This document shows positions 1 to 8,703 of a DNA stretch of 64,000 bases, in pieces. The position numbers were made by a program, and so were the translations under genes. Origin of the DNA: Hyphococcus sp. (GTDB lineage Bacteria; Pseudomonadota; Alphaproteobacteria; Caulobacterales; Parvularculaceae); the NCBI GenBank assembly GCA_021776335.1, contig JAJFGB010000007.1, forward strand, positions 62,001 through 126,000, written 5' to 3'. The notes below the pieces were generated by a model. It had not been told where the DNA came from. It searched no databases and worked only from the letters and a program-made list of their open reading frames with translations. The stretch's first letter is position 1. Every line of letters begins with the position of its first letter.

Positions 1-226
1 TGATCCGAACTATCCGACCAACAGAATGTATGCGCCGGATCTTCAATTTGTTGGTCAGGGCGGCGAGCGTTTCCCCGTGCGCCACGAAATAGCGCCGGAG
101 CCCGGGCGTATGGTGATCTTCCCGTCCTGGCTAAATCATGCGGTTAAGCCGCATAAAGGTCCACGTGAACGTATTTCTATCGCCATGAACGTGATGGCGC
201 TGCCAAACCGGGCGGCGGGTTCTTGA
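1..226 (+). CDS. 2OG-Fe(II) oxygenase family protein, C-terminal part (5' end outside window)
   Basis: An open frame enters from the left edge (first full codon at base 2) and stops at TGA 224-226. The visible ~74 residues match the end of a putative 2OG-Fe(II) oxygenase of the double-stranded beta-helix type. A segment reading VIFPSWLNHAV supplies the distal iron-binding His. It is followed by PRERISIAMNV, whose Arg would bind the 2-oxoglutarate carboxylate. The first iron-binding HxD motif lies outside the window. Such proteins hydroxylate unknown substrates with O2 and 2-oxoglutarate. The first ATG inside the window (base 26) is internal, because coding sequence continues upstream of it. 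Confidence 0.75.
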   Translation, partial: DPNYPTNRMYAPDLQFVGQGGERFPVRHEIAPEPGRMVIFPSWLNHAVKPHKGPRERISIAMNVMALPNRAAGS

Positions 227-320
227 TTGGGGCTTGGCTGCCGTTGGCGTTCGTTGATTGCGCTTTCATCCCATACTGAACACGGCAATAGTATTGCAGC
301 GACGCGGACAGGAGGCTGGG

Positions 321-1244
321 ATGAAACTTCCAGTATTAAAGGCATTTTCGGCCAGTGCTGCATATTTCTCGATGCGCATAGGCGATGTGGTTCGAATAAA
401 CTGGCTGCCAGTGCTGTTGTTGCATGGCGCTATGATGATTCTGATGCCGCGCTATATGGAACCGGTGATGCAATTTCAGGCGATGGACCCAAACGCAGAT
501 CCAGCGGAAGCGTTGTCTGCCATGGGTCCCGCGTTTCAATGGATGGCCTTATTGTATCTGGTGATGGCGATTATTTATCCCATGTTGATTGCGGGTAACT
601 TACGACCAATCATTCGAGGGGAAACAACGTCCTTACCGTTCCACCTTCAGTTTGGAATGGATGAACTGCGCGTACTCGCGACGTATATTTTGTGGGTCAT
701 GCTTTTTTCTGTTGTTTGTGTTGCTGGGATTATTGCCGTTGTCGCCGTGAGCGCGACCTTGTCTCTGCTTTCCCCTTTGGTTGGCGGTGTATTTACGGCG
801 GTCGGCGCGCTAGCCCTCATGGGGGCTGTTGTTTGGTTTTTGATGCGTATGTCCCTGATATTTCCAGCGACTATTGCGGAGCGCAAAATCGGGTTGCCCG
901 ATTCCTGGCGCCTGACCAAGGGCAATAGTTTGCCGTTGTTTGTCTTTTGGTTGTTGTGGGTCTTGGTTTTTCTCGCCCTTGGCTTGTTGTATCTCGTTAT
1001 TGTTTTGCCGGGTTATTTTGGCGTTATCGGTGAGATGATCGCCGCCGGCCAGGATCAGGTTGCTCAGCAGGCGGCTGCAATGAAAATGAATCAAATGCAG
1101 CTCGATATGTGGGATATCTCCAAACCGGGCGCGTGGTTCAATTTCATTCTCAGTTATGTCTACACGATCATTACCATCTCGTTGTGGAACATCGCTGCTG
1201 GAACGGCATACCGATATATTACAGAGGGCGGGGCGGACGCATAA
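321..1244 (+). CDS. Integral membrane protein, unknown function
   Basis: This 307-residue protein has about six hydrophobic segments (near residues 25-45, 75-95, 125-160, 165-190, 215-240 and 275-300 of the chosen frame), so it should sit in the inner membrane. I chose ATG 321 because GGAGG lies just upstream at 310-314; the frame stays open to 258 without another good start. A short stretch, SWRLTKGN, between late membrane helices resembles the SRELTKGS stretch of the membrane protein at 57986-58720. The two may therefore belong to one loose family of YciC/GDPD-membrane-domain-like proteins. No enzymatic motif is visible. Confidence 0.7.
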   Translation: MKLPVLKAFSASAAYFSMRIGDVVRINWLPVLLLHGAMMILMPRYMEPVMQFQAMDPNADPAEALSAMGPAFQWMALLYLVMAIIYPMLIAGNLRPIIRGETTSLPFHLQFGMDELRVLATYILWVMLFSVVCVAGIIAVVAVSATLSLLSPLVGGVFTAVGALALMGAVVWFLMRMSLIFPATIAERKIGLPDSWRLTKGNSLPLFVFWLLWVLVFLALGLLYLVIVLPGYFGVIGEMIAAGQDQVAQQAAAMKMNQMQLDMWDISKPGAWFNFILSYVYTIITISLWNIAAGTAYRYITEGGADA

Positions 1245-1336
1245 CCTTCACCTATATCCACAAATCGCCTTGATTATGACTGCTTTGCCATGCATGAGCT
1301 GCTCTATTCGGTTGGCAGTTGAGGTAAAGTTTTTCG

Positions 1337-2329
1337 ATGGATATCAATGAAAAAGTTGTTACGGCCGACGGCGTCCGCAGCGCTGCAAAACGCATCGCAG
1401 GGCATGCGCTCCGCACGCCGTTGATGGAAAACGAGTTTCTCAACGACGCTGCAGGCGGGCGTGTTTTGATTAAAGCGGAAGTGCTGCAGCATTGCGGTTC
1501 GTTTAAATATCGAGGCGCCTTTAATTTGATATCGCAGTTATCCGACGGTGAACGAAAAAAAGGCGTTCTTGCTTGGTCATCGGGCAATCACGCCCAGGGT
1601 GTTGCACGCGCGGCGCGATATTTTGATATGCCTGCGACGATTGTGATGCCGACTGATGCGCCCGCGCTAAAGGTTGAAAAGGTTCGTGCGTTTGGCGCCG
1701 AGATCATTGAGTATGACCGCTATTCAGAAGATCGGGAGGCTATCGCCCGGCCTATTCAGGAAGAGCGCGGCATGGCGTTGGCGCCCTCATATGACCATCC
1801 GCATATTATCGAAGGGCAGGGCACACTGGCGCTGGAAACCGTTGAAGATGCGAGGGCGCTCGGCGCTGACCTTGACGCCTTTGTGATTTGTTGCGGCGGC
1901 GGCGGGCTGACGTCCGGTTGCGCCACAATTCTCGATGAGGTTTCGCCCCGGACCGATGTCTGGATTTCAGAGCCGGAAGGTTTTGACGAGGCATGGGCCT
2001 CGATTCGCGATGGAGAGCGCCGGCATGCCGATATTACACAGCGCACGATCTGTGATGCGATTGCGACCCCTACGCCGGGCAAACTAACACTGCCGATCAT
2101 GCAGCGCCTGGTGAAGGGCGGCGTAACGGTCACTGAGGACGATGTGGGGCGGGCGATGGTGTTCGCCTTCAAACACCTGAAGCTTGTTGTAGAGCCCGGC
2201 GGCGCCGTGGCGCTGGCCGCTATACTCTCACAAAAATTTGACGGCAGAGGCAAAACAACCGCGATTACGCTTTCTGGCGGAAATGTTGACCCGCCGCTCT
2301 TCGCTTCAATCCTCGAGCAGCATGGGTGA
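1337..2329 (+). CDS. Threonine/serine dehydratase, PLP-dependent (short form)
   Basis: A 330-residue fold-type II PLP enzyme that probably deaminates threonine or serine to the 2-oxo acid. The PLP-binding lysine is K57 in GSFKYRGAFN, and the phosphate-binding loop is CCGGGGLTSG near residues 185-194. It has no C-terminal ACT domain, so isoleucine feedback is not expected. This suggests a catabolic or serine-racemase-like enzyme rather than biosynthetic IlvA. The start at ATG 1337 has AGGTAAAG upstream. A second relative lies at 19684-20631. Serine racemase and threo-3-hydroxyaspartate dehydratase share this architecture and cannot be excluded. Confidence 0.85.
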   Translation: MDINEKVVTADGVRSAAKRIAGHALRTPLMENEFLNDAAGGRVLIKAEVLQHCGSFKYRGAFNLISQLSDGERKKGVLAWSSGNHAQGVARAARYFDMPATIVMPTDAPALKVEKVRAFGAEIIEYDRYSEDREAIARPIQEERGMALAPSYDHPHIIEGQGTLALETVEDARALGADLDAFVICCGGGGLTSGCATILDEVSPRTDVWISEPEGFDEAWASIRDGERRHADITQRTICDAIATPTPGKLTLPIMQRLVKGGVTVTEDDVGRAMVFAFKHLKLVVEPGGAVALAAILSQKFDGRGKTTAITLSGGNVDPPLFASILEQHG

Positions 2330-2602
2330 GGAATAAAATACATTTAAAACAATAGCTTAGATTAGGTTTGGGTTGCCGGGAGGGTGAAAAGGCCCGGGCA
2401 AAAGCGATGATTGAATTGTTACATTGTATCCCCACATCAATATTGGACCAAAACCGCTGCGGCCCCGTCCTCAATGGCCCTGGAGTCGTTGAATTTTGGC
2501 GGTTTTAACGGATGCGTAACCATAAATACGTTCATGGTTTGCTAGCCAATCTACTTCACACTGAAATGGATGATTGGCGGCGATAAAGGAAGAGGCGGTA
2601 TA

Positions 2603-2899
2603 ATGACCGGCCCAAAAGACCTGCTAGGGGACGAATTGACGATCGACAAGCCGGTTTCCGTTCGGGAATTAGCGGCGCTCGGCGGTCGTAAGCTGGTCTA
2701 TATTCGTGCGGTCATCGCCCGAGACGTTATCGATGATCTTGTTGACGAAGATGGCGATCTGGAGATCGACATTGAAGATGATGCGCTGCTCTATTCTGTC
2801 CATTCTTCGACGGGTGAACGTATTGCGCTTGTCGGTGATCGTGAGCTTGCATTTGCAGCCGCACGTCAGTTCGAGATGAATCCCGTCAGCGTCCACTAA
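2603..2899 (+). CDS. DUF1150 family protein
   Basis: A small acidic protein of about 98 residues matching the alphaproteobacterial DUF1150 family, which has no assigned function. It contains a run of Asp/Glu around residues 45-60 and a C-terminal GDRELAFAAARQ helix. ATG 2603 is preferred over the in-frame ATG at 2570 because GGAAGAGG (2589-2596) precedes it at normal spacing. It faces the ptsN gene convergently. The intergenic part (2900-2945) holds a short GC hairpin with arms at 2938-2944 and 2950-2956 but no clear T-run. Confidence 0.8.
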   Translation: MTGPKDLLGDELTIDKPVSVRELAALGGRKLVYIRAVIARDVIDDLVDEDGDLEIDIEDDALLYSVHSSTGERIALVGDRELAFAAARQFEMNPVSVH

Positions 2900-2945
2900 C
2901 CAGCGCGAGATAATTTTAAATAATCAGAATTGGTGATACGCCGCG

Positions 2946-3419
2946 CTAGGCGGCGTGATGCTTCTGATCAGTCGTCGCAATAGCGAACAGCGCTTCGGCT
3001 GAATCCGCGCCCCGCAGCGCATTGCGCGCCTCCCGGTCGCGCAAAAGCCGTGACACTTTTGCCAATGCTTTAAGGTGCGCCGCTGTTGCATTCGCGGGCG
3101 CCAGAAGCATGAAAACCAGGTCCACCGGCTGATCATCGACTGCGTCAAAGCTGACCGGGGTTTCCAGGCGCGCCAAAAGCCCGATAATTTTGCCAAGGCC
3201 CTCAATTTTACCATGTGGGATAGCGACGCCGTCACCGACGCCTGTAGAGCCCAGCTGTTCACGCTCCAGAACGGTCGCCATAATATTTGATGCCGGCATA
3301 TCCGCGAGGCCGCTTGCAGCCTCCGCAAGCGCCTGGAGCGCTTCGCGCTTGCACCGTGCTTTTAAATTATGGAGGACGCCTTGCGGCTTTAAGAGTTCTT
3401 CAAGTCCCATCACACTCAC
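2946..3419 (-). CDS. ptsN: PTS IIA-like nitrogen regulatory protein PtsN
   Basis: A 157-residue IIA-Ntr protein, the terminal phosphoryl acceptor of the nitrogen phosphotransferase chain (PtsP-NPr-PtsN). It regulates potassium, nitrogen and stress functions by protein contacts. The phosphorylated histidine is H69 in GDGVAIPHGKIEGL, the usual family motif. It is the last gene of the leftward lptC-lptA-lptB-rpoN-hpf-ptsN block, 118 bp downstream of hpf, an arrangement common in proteobacteria. Length and motif are standard. Confidence 0.95.
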   Translation of the reverse strand: MSVMGLEELLKPQGVLHNLKARCKREALQALAEAASGLADMPASNIMATVLEREQLGSTGVGDGVAIPHGKIEGLGKIIGLLARLETPVSFDAVDDQPVDLVFMLLAPANATAAHLKALAKVSRLLRDREARNALRGADSAEALFAIATTDQKHHAA

Positions 3420-3537
3420 TTATACATAATACGGTCTGCGAACGTGTCCCTGCAGATACTAGGCCGGGTTGCTTGCCGCTACCTTACTTGACGAAGAATT
3501 TACCGAAATTTTCCACTCAAAGTATTAACTCGCCTGC

Positions 3538-4113
3538 CTAGGCCGACGGGTCAATCCAGCCGATATGCCCATCCCTGCGGCGATAAACAACATTGATTCG
3601 ACCATGTGCGGCATTTTTAAATACAATTGCAGGTTGTTCAGCTAAATCGAGCTGCATTACAGCCGCCCCGACGGTCATTTCCCGCAGGGCCGTCAGGCTC
3701 TCCGCAATAATAACCGGGTCGTGATCGGCATCGACGGCCTCTTCGTCGCTTTCTTCGGGCAGAGGCTCAAGCAGGTAATAGGAGGCATTTTCGGCCGGCA
3801 GCGGCGCTTTGCCATTCGTATGGTGGTTCTTGAGGCGTCGTTTATACCGCCGGATGCGTTTTTCGAGTTTTTCGAGGCTTTCGTCGAATGCGCTATAGGC
3901 ATCCCCACCTTCGCCATGGGCGGCCAAAAACACGCCTGACGCCAAATGGGCCGTCAGGTCACACTCTATCAAGTGCCGTTCGCGCGAGAATGTCACGGAT
4001 ACCTCCGCCCCCCGGTCAAAGAATTTGCGAACACCTTCTGTGAGTTTTTCAGCAACATGGGATTGTAGGGCATTACCCAAATCCATGTTTTTCCCGCTGA
4101 CCTGTATGTCCAT
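3538..4113 (-). CDS. hpf: Ribosome hibernation-promoting factor, long form (HPF/RaiA)
   Basis: A 191-residue protein that binds the 30S decoding region and dimerises 70S ribosomes into inactive 100S particles in stationary phase. The N-terminal ~105 residues form the S30AE beta-alpha fold, starting MDIQVSGKNMDLG. A charged linker follows near 105-140. The C-terminal ~55 residues (AVMQLDLAEQPAIVFKNA, then INVVYRRRDGHIGWIDP) are the dimerisation domain, so this is the long form. It lies 76 bp downstream of rpoN and upstream of ptsN, the classic position. Confidence 0.95.
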   Translation of the reverse strand: MDIQVSGKNMDLGNALQSHVAEKLTEGVRKFFDRGAEVSVTFSRERHLIECDLTAHLASGVFLAAHGEGGDAYSAFDESLEKLEKRIRRYKRRLKNHHTNGKAPLPAENASYYLLEPLPEESDEEAVDADHDPVIIAESLTALREMTVGAAVMQLDLAEQPAIVFKNAAHGRINVVYRRRDGHIGWIDPSA

Positions 4114-4189
4114 TGGGTCTCCTGTCTGTCGCGGCCTTTAAGGCGCCGCGCTCATCTTGATATCGGCAATTAATGCGCGGATTAAAGGT

Positions 4190-5701
4190 TTAAATCGCGG
4201 TTTGCAACATTGCTCTGCGGCGCTGGACAGAAGACGGGATATTCAAGGTTTCCCGATACTTAGCCACTGTCCGCCGGGCGATATCAATGCCCTCAGTTTG
4301 AAGAATTTCGACGATTTTGTCGTCGGAAAAAACATTTTCCTTGGTTTCCCCCTCGATCAGCTCGCGGATACGGTGACGCACAGCCTCGGCGGAATGAGCC
4401 TCGCCGTCGCCGGTCGCGGCAATTGAGGCGGTGAAAAAATACTTCAGCTCAAAAAGACCCCGCGGTGTCGCCATATATTTGTTGGACGTTACGCGTGACA
4501 CTGTTGATTCATGCATCTCGATCGCATCGGCGACGACCTTCAAATTCAGTGGACGGAGGTGTTTAACGCCATAGGCGAAAAACCCGTCTTGTTGGCGAAC
4601 GATTTCGCTGGAAACTTTTAAGATCGTTCTGGCGCGTTGATCGAGACTCTTGGCGAGCCAGTTTGCGTTGGCAAACTGTTCTGTGACGAAAACCTTGTCT
4701 TTCTCATCGCCGCCGGCCGCGGAAATTTCTGCATGATATTGTTGGTCAACCAGTACGCGCGGCAACGTATGGTTGTTAAGCTCTACTTTCCAACCACCAT
4801 CAGGCGCCTTGCGAACAAAGACATCCGGGATGACGGTTTGAACTGTGCCGCCACCAAAGGCGTAGCCGGGTTTCGGCGTGAGGGCCCTGACTTCCGCAAT
4901 CATATCGCGCACGTCTTCTTCGTCCGCTTGCGTTGCTTTAATCAGACCCTTCAGATCGGCTTTCGCGAGCAGTTCTATATTTTCAATAAATGCCTGCATC
5001 GCCGGGTCATAACGATCAGTGTCGATCAACTGTAGTTTGAGACATTCTTTCAAATCCCGGGCGCCGACGCCGCATGGATCAAATGTCGTAATCAATTTGT
5101 GCGCCGCTTCAACATCCGCGAGATCGGCGCCAAGTCGCTCTGCGACGGCTGCCAATGAATCGCGCAGATATCCCGCTTCGTCGATCATATCGATCAGATA
5201 GGCGCCGATGAACAACCCGGTCGGACAGCGTGTGGCGACTGTTAATTGTTCGCCGAGATGTTCGACAAGGGATATTTCCTTGGTCAGCGTTGCGCCGAAT
5301 TCGCGATCTTCTCCGTCAAAACCGCGGCCAGATCCAGCTGACGCCCAGTCATTAGTGCGATAATCGCTGGCGGCGGCGTCACTGCCGGCGCCGCTTTGGT
5401 CAATATCTTCATACTCAGCATCGAGAGAATCACTCGCCTCCCGCGACGTCGTCTCGCTCGACAAGTCGATCTCTGCATTTGCCGCGGGGGCCGTTTCGGG
5501 TTCTTTTTCGACGCGTCGTTCCGGCGCCCCGTCATCGGGGTTTTCACCGCGCTCGAGAAACGGGTTTTCCTCGAGCTGCTCTTCGACATACTCGGCCAGT
5601 TCGAGATTAGACAACTGCAACAGCTTAATCGCCTGCTGCAACTGTGGCGTCATCACGAGTTGTTGTGATTGCCGGAATTCAAGTTTCGGGCCTAACGCCA
5701 C
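4190..5701 (-). CDS. rpoN: RNA polymerase sigma-54 factor RpoN
   Basis: A 503-residue sigma-54 that directs RNA polymerase to -24/-12 promoters and needs AAA+ activators. The N-terminal region I (MTPQLQQAIKLLQLSNLEL, residues ~17-35) contacts activators. An acidic region II follows (~50-120), then the core-binding domain. The C terminus carries the RpoN box ARRTVAKYRE, which reads the -24 element. The start is GTG at 5701 with AGGGGG just upstream. Five genes here (lptC to ptsN) run the same way, although 76 bp separates it from hpf. Confidence 0.97.
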   Translation of the reverse strand: MALGPKLEFRQSQQLVMTPQLQQAIKLLQLSNLELAEYVEEQLEENPFLERGENPDDGAPERRVEKEPETAPAANAEIDLSSETTSREASDSLDAEYEDIDQSGAGSDAAASDYRTNDWASAGSGRGFDGEDREFGATLTKEISLVEHLGEQLTVATRCPTGLFIGAYLIDMIDEAGYLRDSLAAVAERLGADLADVEAAHKLITTFDPCGVGARDLKECLKLQLIDTDRYDPAMQAFIENIELLAKADLKGLIKATQADEEDVRDMIAEVRALTPKPGYAFGGGTVQTVIPDVFVRKAPDGGWKVELNNHTLPRVLVDQQYHAEISAAGGDEKDKVFVTEQFANANWLAKSLDQRARTILKVSSEIVRQQDGFFAYGVKHLRPLNLKVVADAIEMHESTVSRVTSNKYMATPRGLFELKYFFTASIAATGDGEAHSAEAVRHRIRELIEGETKENVFSDDKIVEILQTEGIDIARRTVAKYRETLNIPSSVQRRRAMLQTAI

Positions 5702-5719
5702 ACCGCCCCCTTGTAACCT

Positions 5720-6535
5720 CTACATTTGGAAGCCGTCGCCAAGATACACCCTGCGTACATCCTCGTCGCCGACAATGTCTCCGGGTGCGCCTTCCAGCAA
5801 CACTTCGCCTTCGTGAATGATATATGCGCGATCAATGATATCGAGTGTTTCGCGCACATTGTGATCGGTAATCAGAACGCCCAAACCGCGTTCTTTAAGA
5901 TGAGCGACAAGCTCACGGATTTCTCCGATTGCCAGCGGATCGATGCCGGCAAATGGTTCGTCCAACAACATAAATGCGGGACCTGTTGCAAGTGAGCGGG
6001 CGATCTCTACGCGGCGACGTTCGCCGCCGGAAAGAGCAATCGCCGGCGCCCCGCGCAAATGCGTGATGTGAAATTCATTTAGAAGATCATCAATGATCGA
6101 TTGCTGCTTGTCTTTGTTGTTTTCGACAAGTTCAACAACAGCGCGCAGATTTTGCTCAACCGTCAGCCCGCGAAAAATTGACGCTTCCTGCGGCAGGTAA
6201 CCGACGCCGAGCCGCGCGCGCTGATACATTGGAAGGTTGGTGACGTCGTGACCATCAATTGCAATCTTTCCGCGATCAGCCGGAATTAGCCCGGTGATCA
6301 TGTAAAAACAGGTTGTTTTCCCGGCCCCATTTGGTCCCAGCAAACCGACGACTTCACCTCTTTTGACGCTCATGGATACGCCGCGCACCACAGGGCGCCG
6401 CTTGAAGGATTTCGCCAGATTTTCCGCCACAAGCCCGCCGCTGCCTTCAACGACAGTTGGCTTCAGCTTTTTGGGCTGAACGGCCTTATTGGCCGGTGCG
6501 GATATCTCTGTGGGCGTTTCCATATTCTCACTCAT
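5720..6535 (-). CDS. lptB: LPS export ABC transporter ATP-binding protein LptB
   Basis: This 271-residue ABC ATPase powers LptFG extraction of lipopolysaccharide from the inner membrane. It shows Walker A GPNGAGKTT, signature LSGGERRRVEIARSL, Walker B FMLLDEPFAGIDP and the switch His in ITDHNVRE. A non-conserved N-terminal extension of about 30 residues (to KLKPTVVEG) precedes the ATPase domain. It lies between lptA and rpoN, 18 bp from rpoN, so co-transcription is likely. Confidence 0.97.
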   Translation of the reverse strand: MSENMETPTEISAPANKAVQPKKLKPTVVEGSGGLVAENLAKSFKRRPVVRGVSMSVKRGEVVGLLGPNGAGKTTCFYMITGLIPADRGKIAIDGHDVTNLPMYQRARLGVGYLPQEASIFRGLTVEQNLRAVVELVENNKDKQQSIIDDLLNEFHITHLRGAPAIALSGGERRRVEIARSLATGPAFMLLDEPFAGIDPLAIGEIRELVAHLKERGLGVLITDHNVRETLDIIDRAYIIHEGEVLLEGAPGDIVGDEDVRRVYLGDGFQM

Positions 6536-6580
6536 TAACGGCGCCTCTCTTTAACGTTCGGTGAAATTCGGTCTTATTCA

Positions 6581-7057
6581 CTAAGATTGATCGTCGGATT
6601 TGGTGTAGAAAATGCCACGAATCCGCTTCCCCGCTTCTGGTGCAAATCTTACCTTTCCAGTATCAACCCAATAGGTGACTTTTCCGGCTGACATGACCTG
6701 TTTGCCCTGGGTAACGATGACATTGTCGAGGATCGTTATGGTTCGCGCCGCATCATCAAAAATCGCACGTTCTCCGGTAATGGCTTCTTTACCATTTGAA
6801 TAACGGACCGAACCTATGGCCGTGATCGACTGGAAAGCACCCTCTTCTGACAGCTGTGCCTCCAGTCGTTCCGCCGTCAGGATCGCCTCTGCCTGAACAA
6901 CACGGACATGGCCGGTCCAAACAGCGCGACTGTCAAAGAATTCAGCAGTGTCACCGGTGATGTCCACGGGTTCGTCGCTCGATGCGGCAAGTTGCGCTGA
7001 TGCTGGGCCTGTTGCGACCAAAAGAATTGCGACCAGCCAGATAATTTTTGATGTCAT
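6581..7057 (-). CDS. lptA: LPS transport periplasmic protein LptA
   Basis: A 158-residue periplasmic OstA-domain protein that bridges LptC and LptD for lipopolysaccharide transit. A signal peptide is clear (MTSKIIWLVAILLVATG, cleaved after ASA near residue 21). The rest is short beta-strands of the beta-jellyroll type. The start overlaps the end of lptC by 4 bp (ATGA), indicating translational coupling. Confidence 0.92.
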   Translation of the reverse strand: MTSKIIWLVAILLVATGPASAQLAASSDEPVDITGDTAEFFDSRAVWTGHVRVVQAEAILTAERLEAQLSEEGAFQSITAIGSVRYSNGKEAITGERAIFDDAARTITILDNVIVTQGKQVMSAGKVTYWVDTGKVRFAPEAGKRIRGIFYTKSDDQS

Positions 7058-7821
7058 TGCGGTTCTTTGATCTCCACGTCTTTCAATTGAGGCGTCTCAT
7101 AATTGTCAGGTTTTGCGTCAGCTGGTTTGGGATATATGCGCATACTGACATTTCCTTCAAACACAATGCGACCTTCGCCGTTATAGGCCGTCATGCTGTC
7201 CGCCTTAAGGGCGCCGCCGCCTGGGCCATCACCGCCGACGCCGGCGTTGCTCGACACTGTTTCTTCTTTGATATCGACTGTCGCCGCCGGTGAGCGAAGG
7301 ACATAAACCTCGTTGCCAATTTCACGTTCCAGCATCACACTGTCGCTGAGCTGCAGAATATTTTCTTCCGATTGATATACGCCTCTGTCAGCCGTGACGA
7401 CGGAGGCCTCGTCGGCGTCCCCCTGAACTGCGCGTGGATTTTCCAGTTCAACAACATTCTGGTTTTCTGTCGCCTGCTTGGCAGCATTTGCTGTGATCAA
7501 AAATGGCTGGCCCTTATCGTCGACGCCGGTAAAGCGGGGATTGGCCATGCGCAGTTCATCGGTCGATGCAGTTAATTCTGGGAAATCTTCCAGAAATGTT
7601 ACGTCGGGTTTGTTTGACTTGGTGTTGAAGAAAAAAGCGGCGACGAGCGCTAGTGCAAAAACCGGCAGCGCAATACGCAGGCGTCTGATCAGGCGAGAGC
7701 GGGCGGCGGCCCTATCGCCAGTGGTGCGGGATCTCAATTGCAGGTTTTCTAAAACCTTCCGCCCTTTGATGGGTTGTCCGCGCGCGGTTTCTCCAACCAA
7801 TCCGGCGCTCCCGTCGCTCAT
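7054..7821 (-). CDS. lptC: LPS export system protein LptC
   Basis: A 255-residue bitopic inner-membrane protein: cytoplasmic N terminus (~50 residues), one transmembrane helix near 50-66 (IALPVFALALVAAFFF), and a periplasmic beta-jellyroll passing LPS from LptBFG to LptA. It is the first gene of the leftward lptCAB-rpoN-hpf-ptsN series and overlaps lptA by 4 bp. A 189-bp gap separates it from rnd upstream and probably contains its promoter. Confidence 0.92.
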   Translation of the reverse strand: MSDGSAGLVGETARGQPIKGRKVLENLQLRSRTTGDRAAARSRLIRRLRIALPVFALALVAAFFFNTKSNKPDVTFLEDFPELTASTDELRMANPRFTGVDDKGQPFLITANAAKQATENQNVVELENPRAVQGDADEASVVTADRGVYQSEENILQLSDSVMLEREIGNEVYVLRSPAATVDIKEETVSSNAGVGGDGPGGGALKADSMTAYNGEGRIVFEGNVSMRIYPKPADAKPDNYETPQLKDVEIKEPQ

Positions 7822-8010
7822 CTAGATACCATCCTCAAAATCGATCAAATTGGCGATTGGGGCCGGGGCGGCGGCCCTGGCCAACCCAGTTTTCCACATC
7901 TCCACATATAGTCTTCTTGCAGCGGGATGGAAGCAAGGGGGGTAAGAAATACTCGTCGGGATCAGGGCGATGGAGACGGCGGAAAGGCCCCAGAACGCGC
8001 CCAGAACGCG

Positions 8011-8625
8011 CTATGAATGCGCGAATATATCAGTTTCAGGCCAGCCGGCGAGATCCAGGGCGGCGCGGACGGGGAGAAAGCCAAAACAAGCCTTGGCAAG
8101 TCCTGCTCTGCCCTCGCGCGTGAGTATCGCCTCAAGTTTCTCCTTGAGCGCGTGAAGATAGAGAACATCCGAGGCGGCATAGTCGATCTGCGCTTTGCTC
8201 AAGGTTTCAGCGCCCCAGTCAGAGGATTGCTGCTGCTTGGATATCTCGACCCCGAGAAGCTCTCGGGTGAGATCTTTCAGGCCGTGGCGGTCGGTATAGG
8301 TCCGGCACAGCCTTGACGCGATCTTGGTGCAATAGACCGGTGTGGTGTGCACATTGAGCCAGTGTTGAAATGCCGCGACGTCAAAGCGGGCGAAATGGAA
8401 GATTTTCTCGACATTTTGATCCGCCAGCAGCGCCTTAAGCCGCGGTGCGTCATAATTCTTCCGGTCGAGCTGAACCAGATGCGCATTGCCGTCGCCCGCG
8501 GAAAGCTGCACGACGCAAAGAGGGTCGCGCTGTGGGATCAGCCCCATGGTTTCGCTGTCGATGGCGACAACAGGCCCTAAATCGAGCCCCTCGGGCAGAT
8601 CGCCCTGATGAAGATGATTGGTCAC
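8011..8625 (-). CDS. rnd: Ribonuclease D-type 3'-5' exonuclease
   Basis: A 204-residue DEDDy exonuclease acting on tRNA 3' ends and other structured RNA. Exo I is AIDSETMGL (metal-binding Asp and Glu), Exo II lies around FHFARFDVAAF, and Exo III is YAASDVLYL with the catalytic Tyr and Asp. It lacks the C-terminal HRDC domains of E. coli RNase D (about 375 aa). This short form is frequent in alphaproteobacteria, so it is not a truncation. It reads leftward toward lptC. Confidence 0.9.
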   Translation of the reverse strand: MTNHLHQGDLPEGLDLGPVVAIDSETMGLIPQRDPLCVVQLSAGDGNAHLVQLDRKNYDAPRLKALLADQNVEKIFHFARFDVAAFQHWLNVHTTPVYCTKIASRLCRTYTDRHGLKDLTRELLGVEISKQQQSSDWGAETLSKAQIDYAASDVLYLHALKEKLEAILTREGRAGLAKACFGFLPVRAALDLAGWPETDIFAHS

Positions 8626-8703
8626 GGGTGGTAGGACGTCCTTCGGCGCGCGTTACATCTGCTCGCCATATCACTGACTGCCTGAATATGAAAATCCGCC
8701 GCC

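Noticed and set aside
2371-2402. Terminator after the threonine dehydratase
   Set aside because: The TTGCCGGG/CCCGGGCAA pairing needs a bulge, and no T-run follows on either strand.
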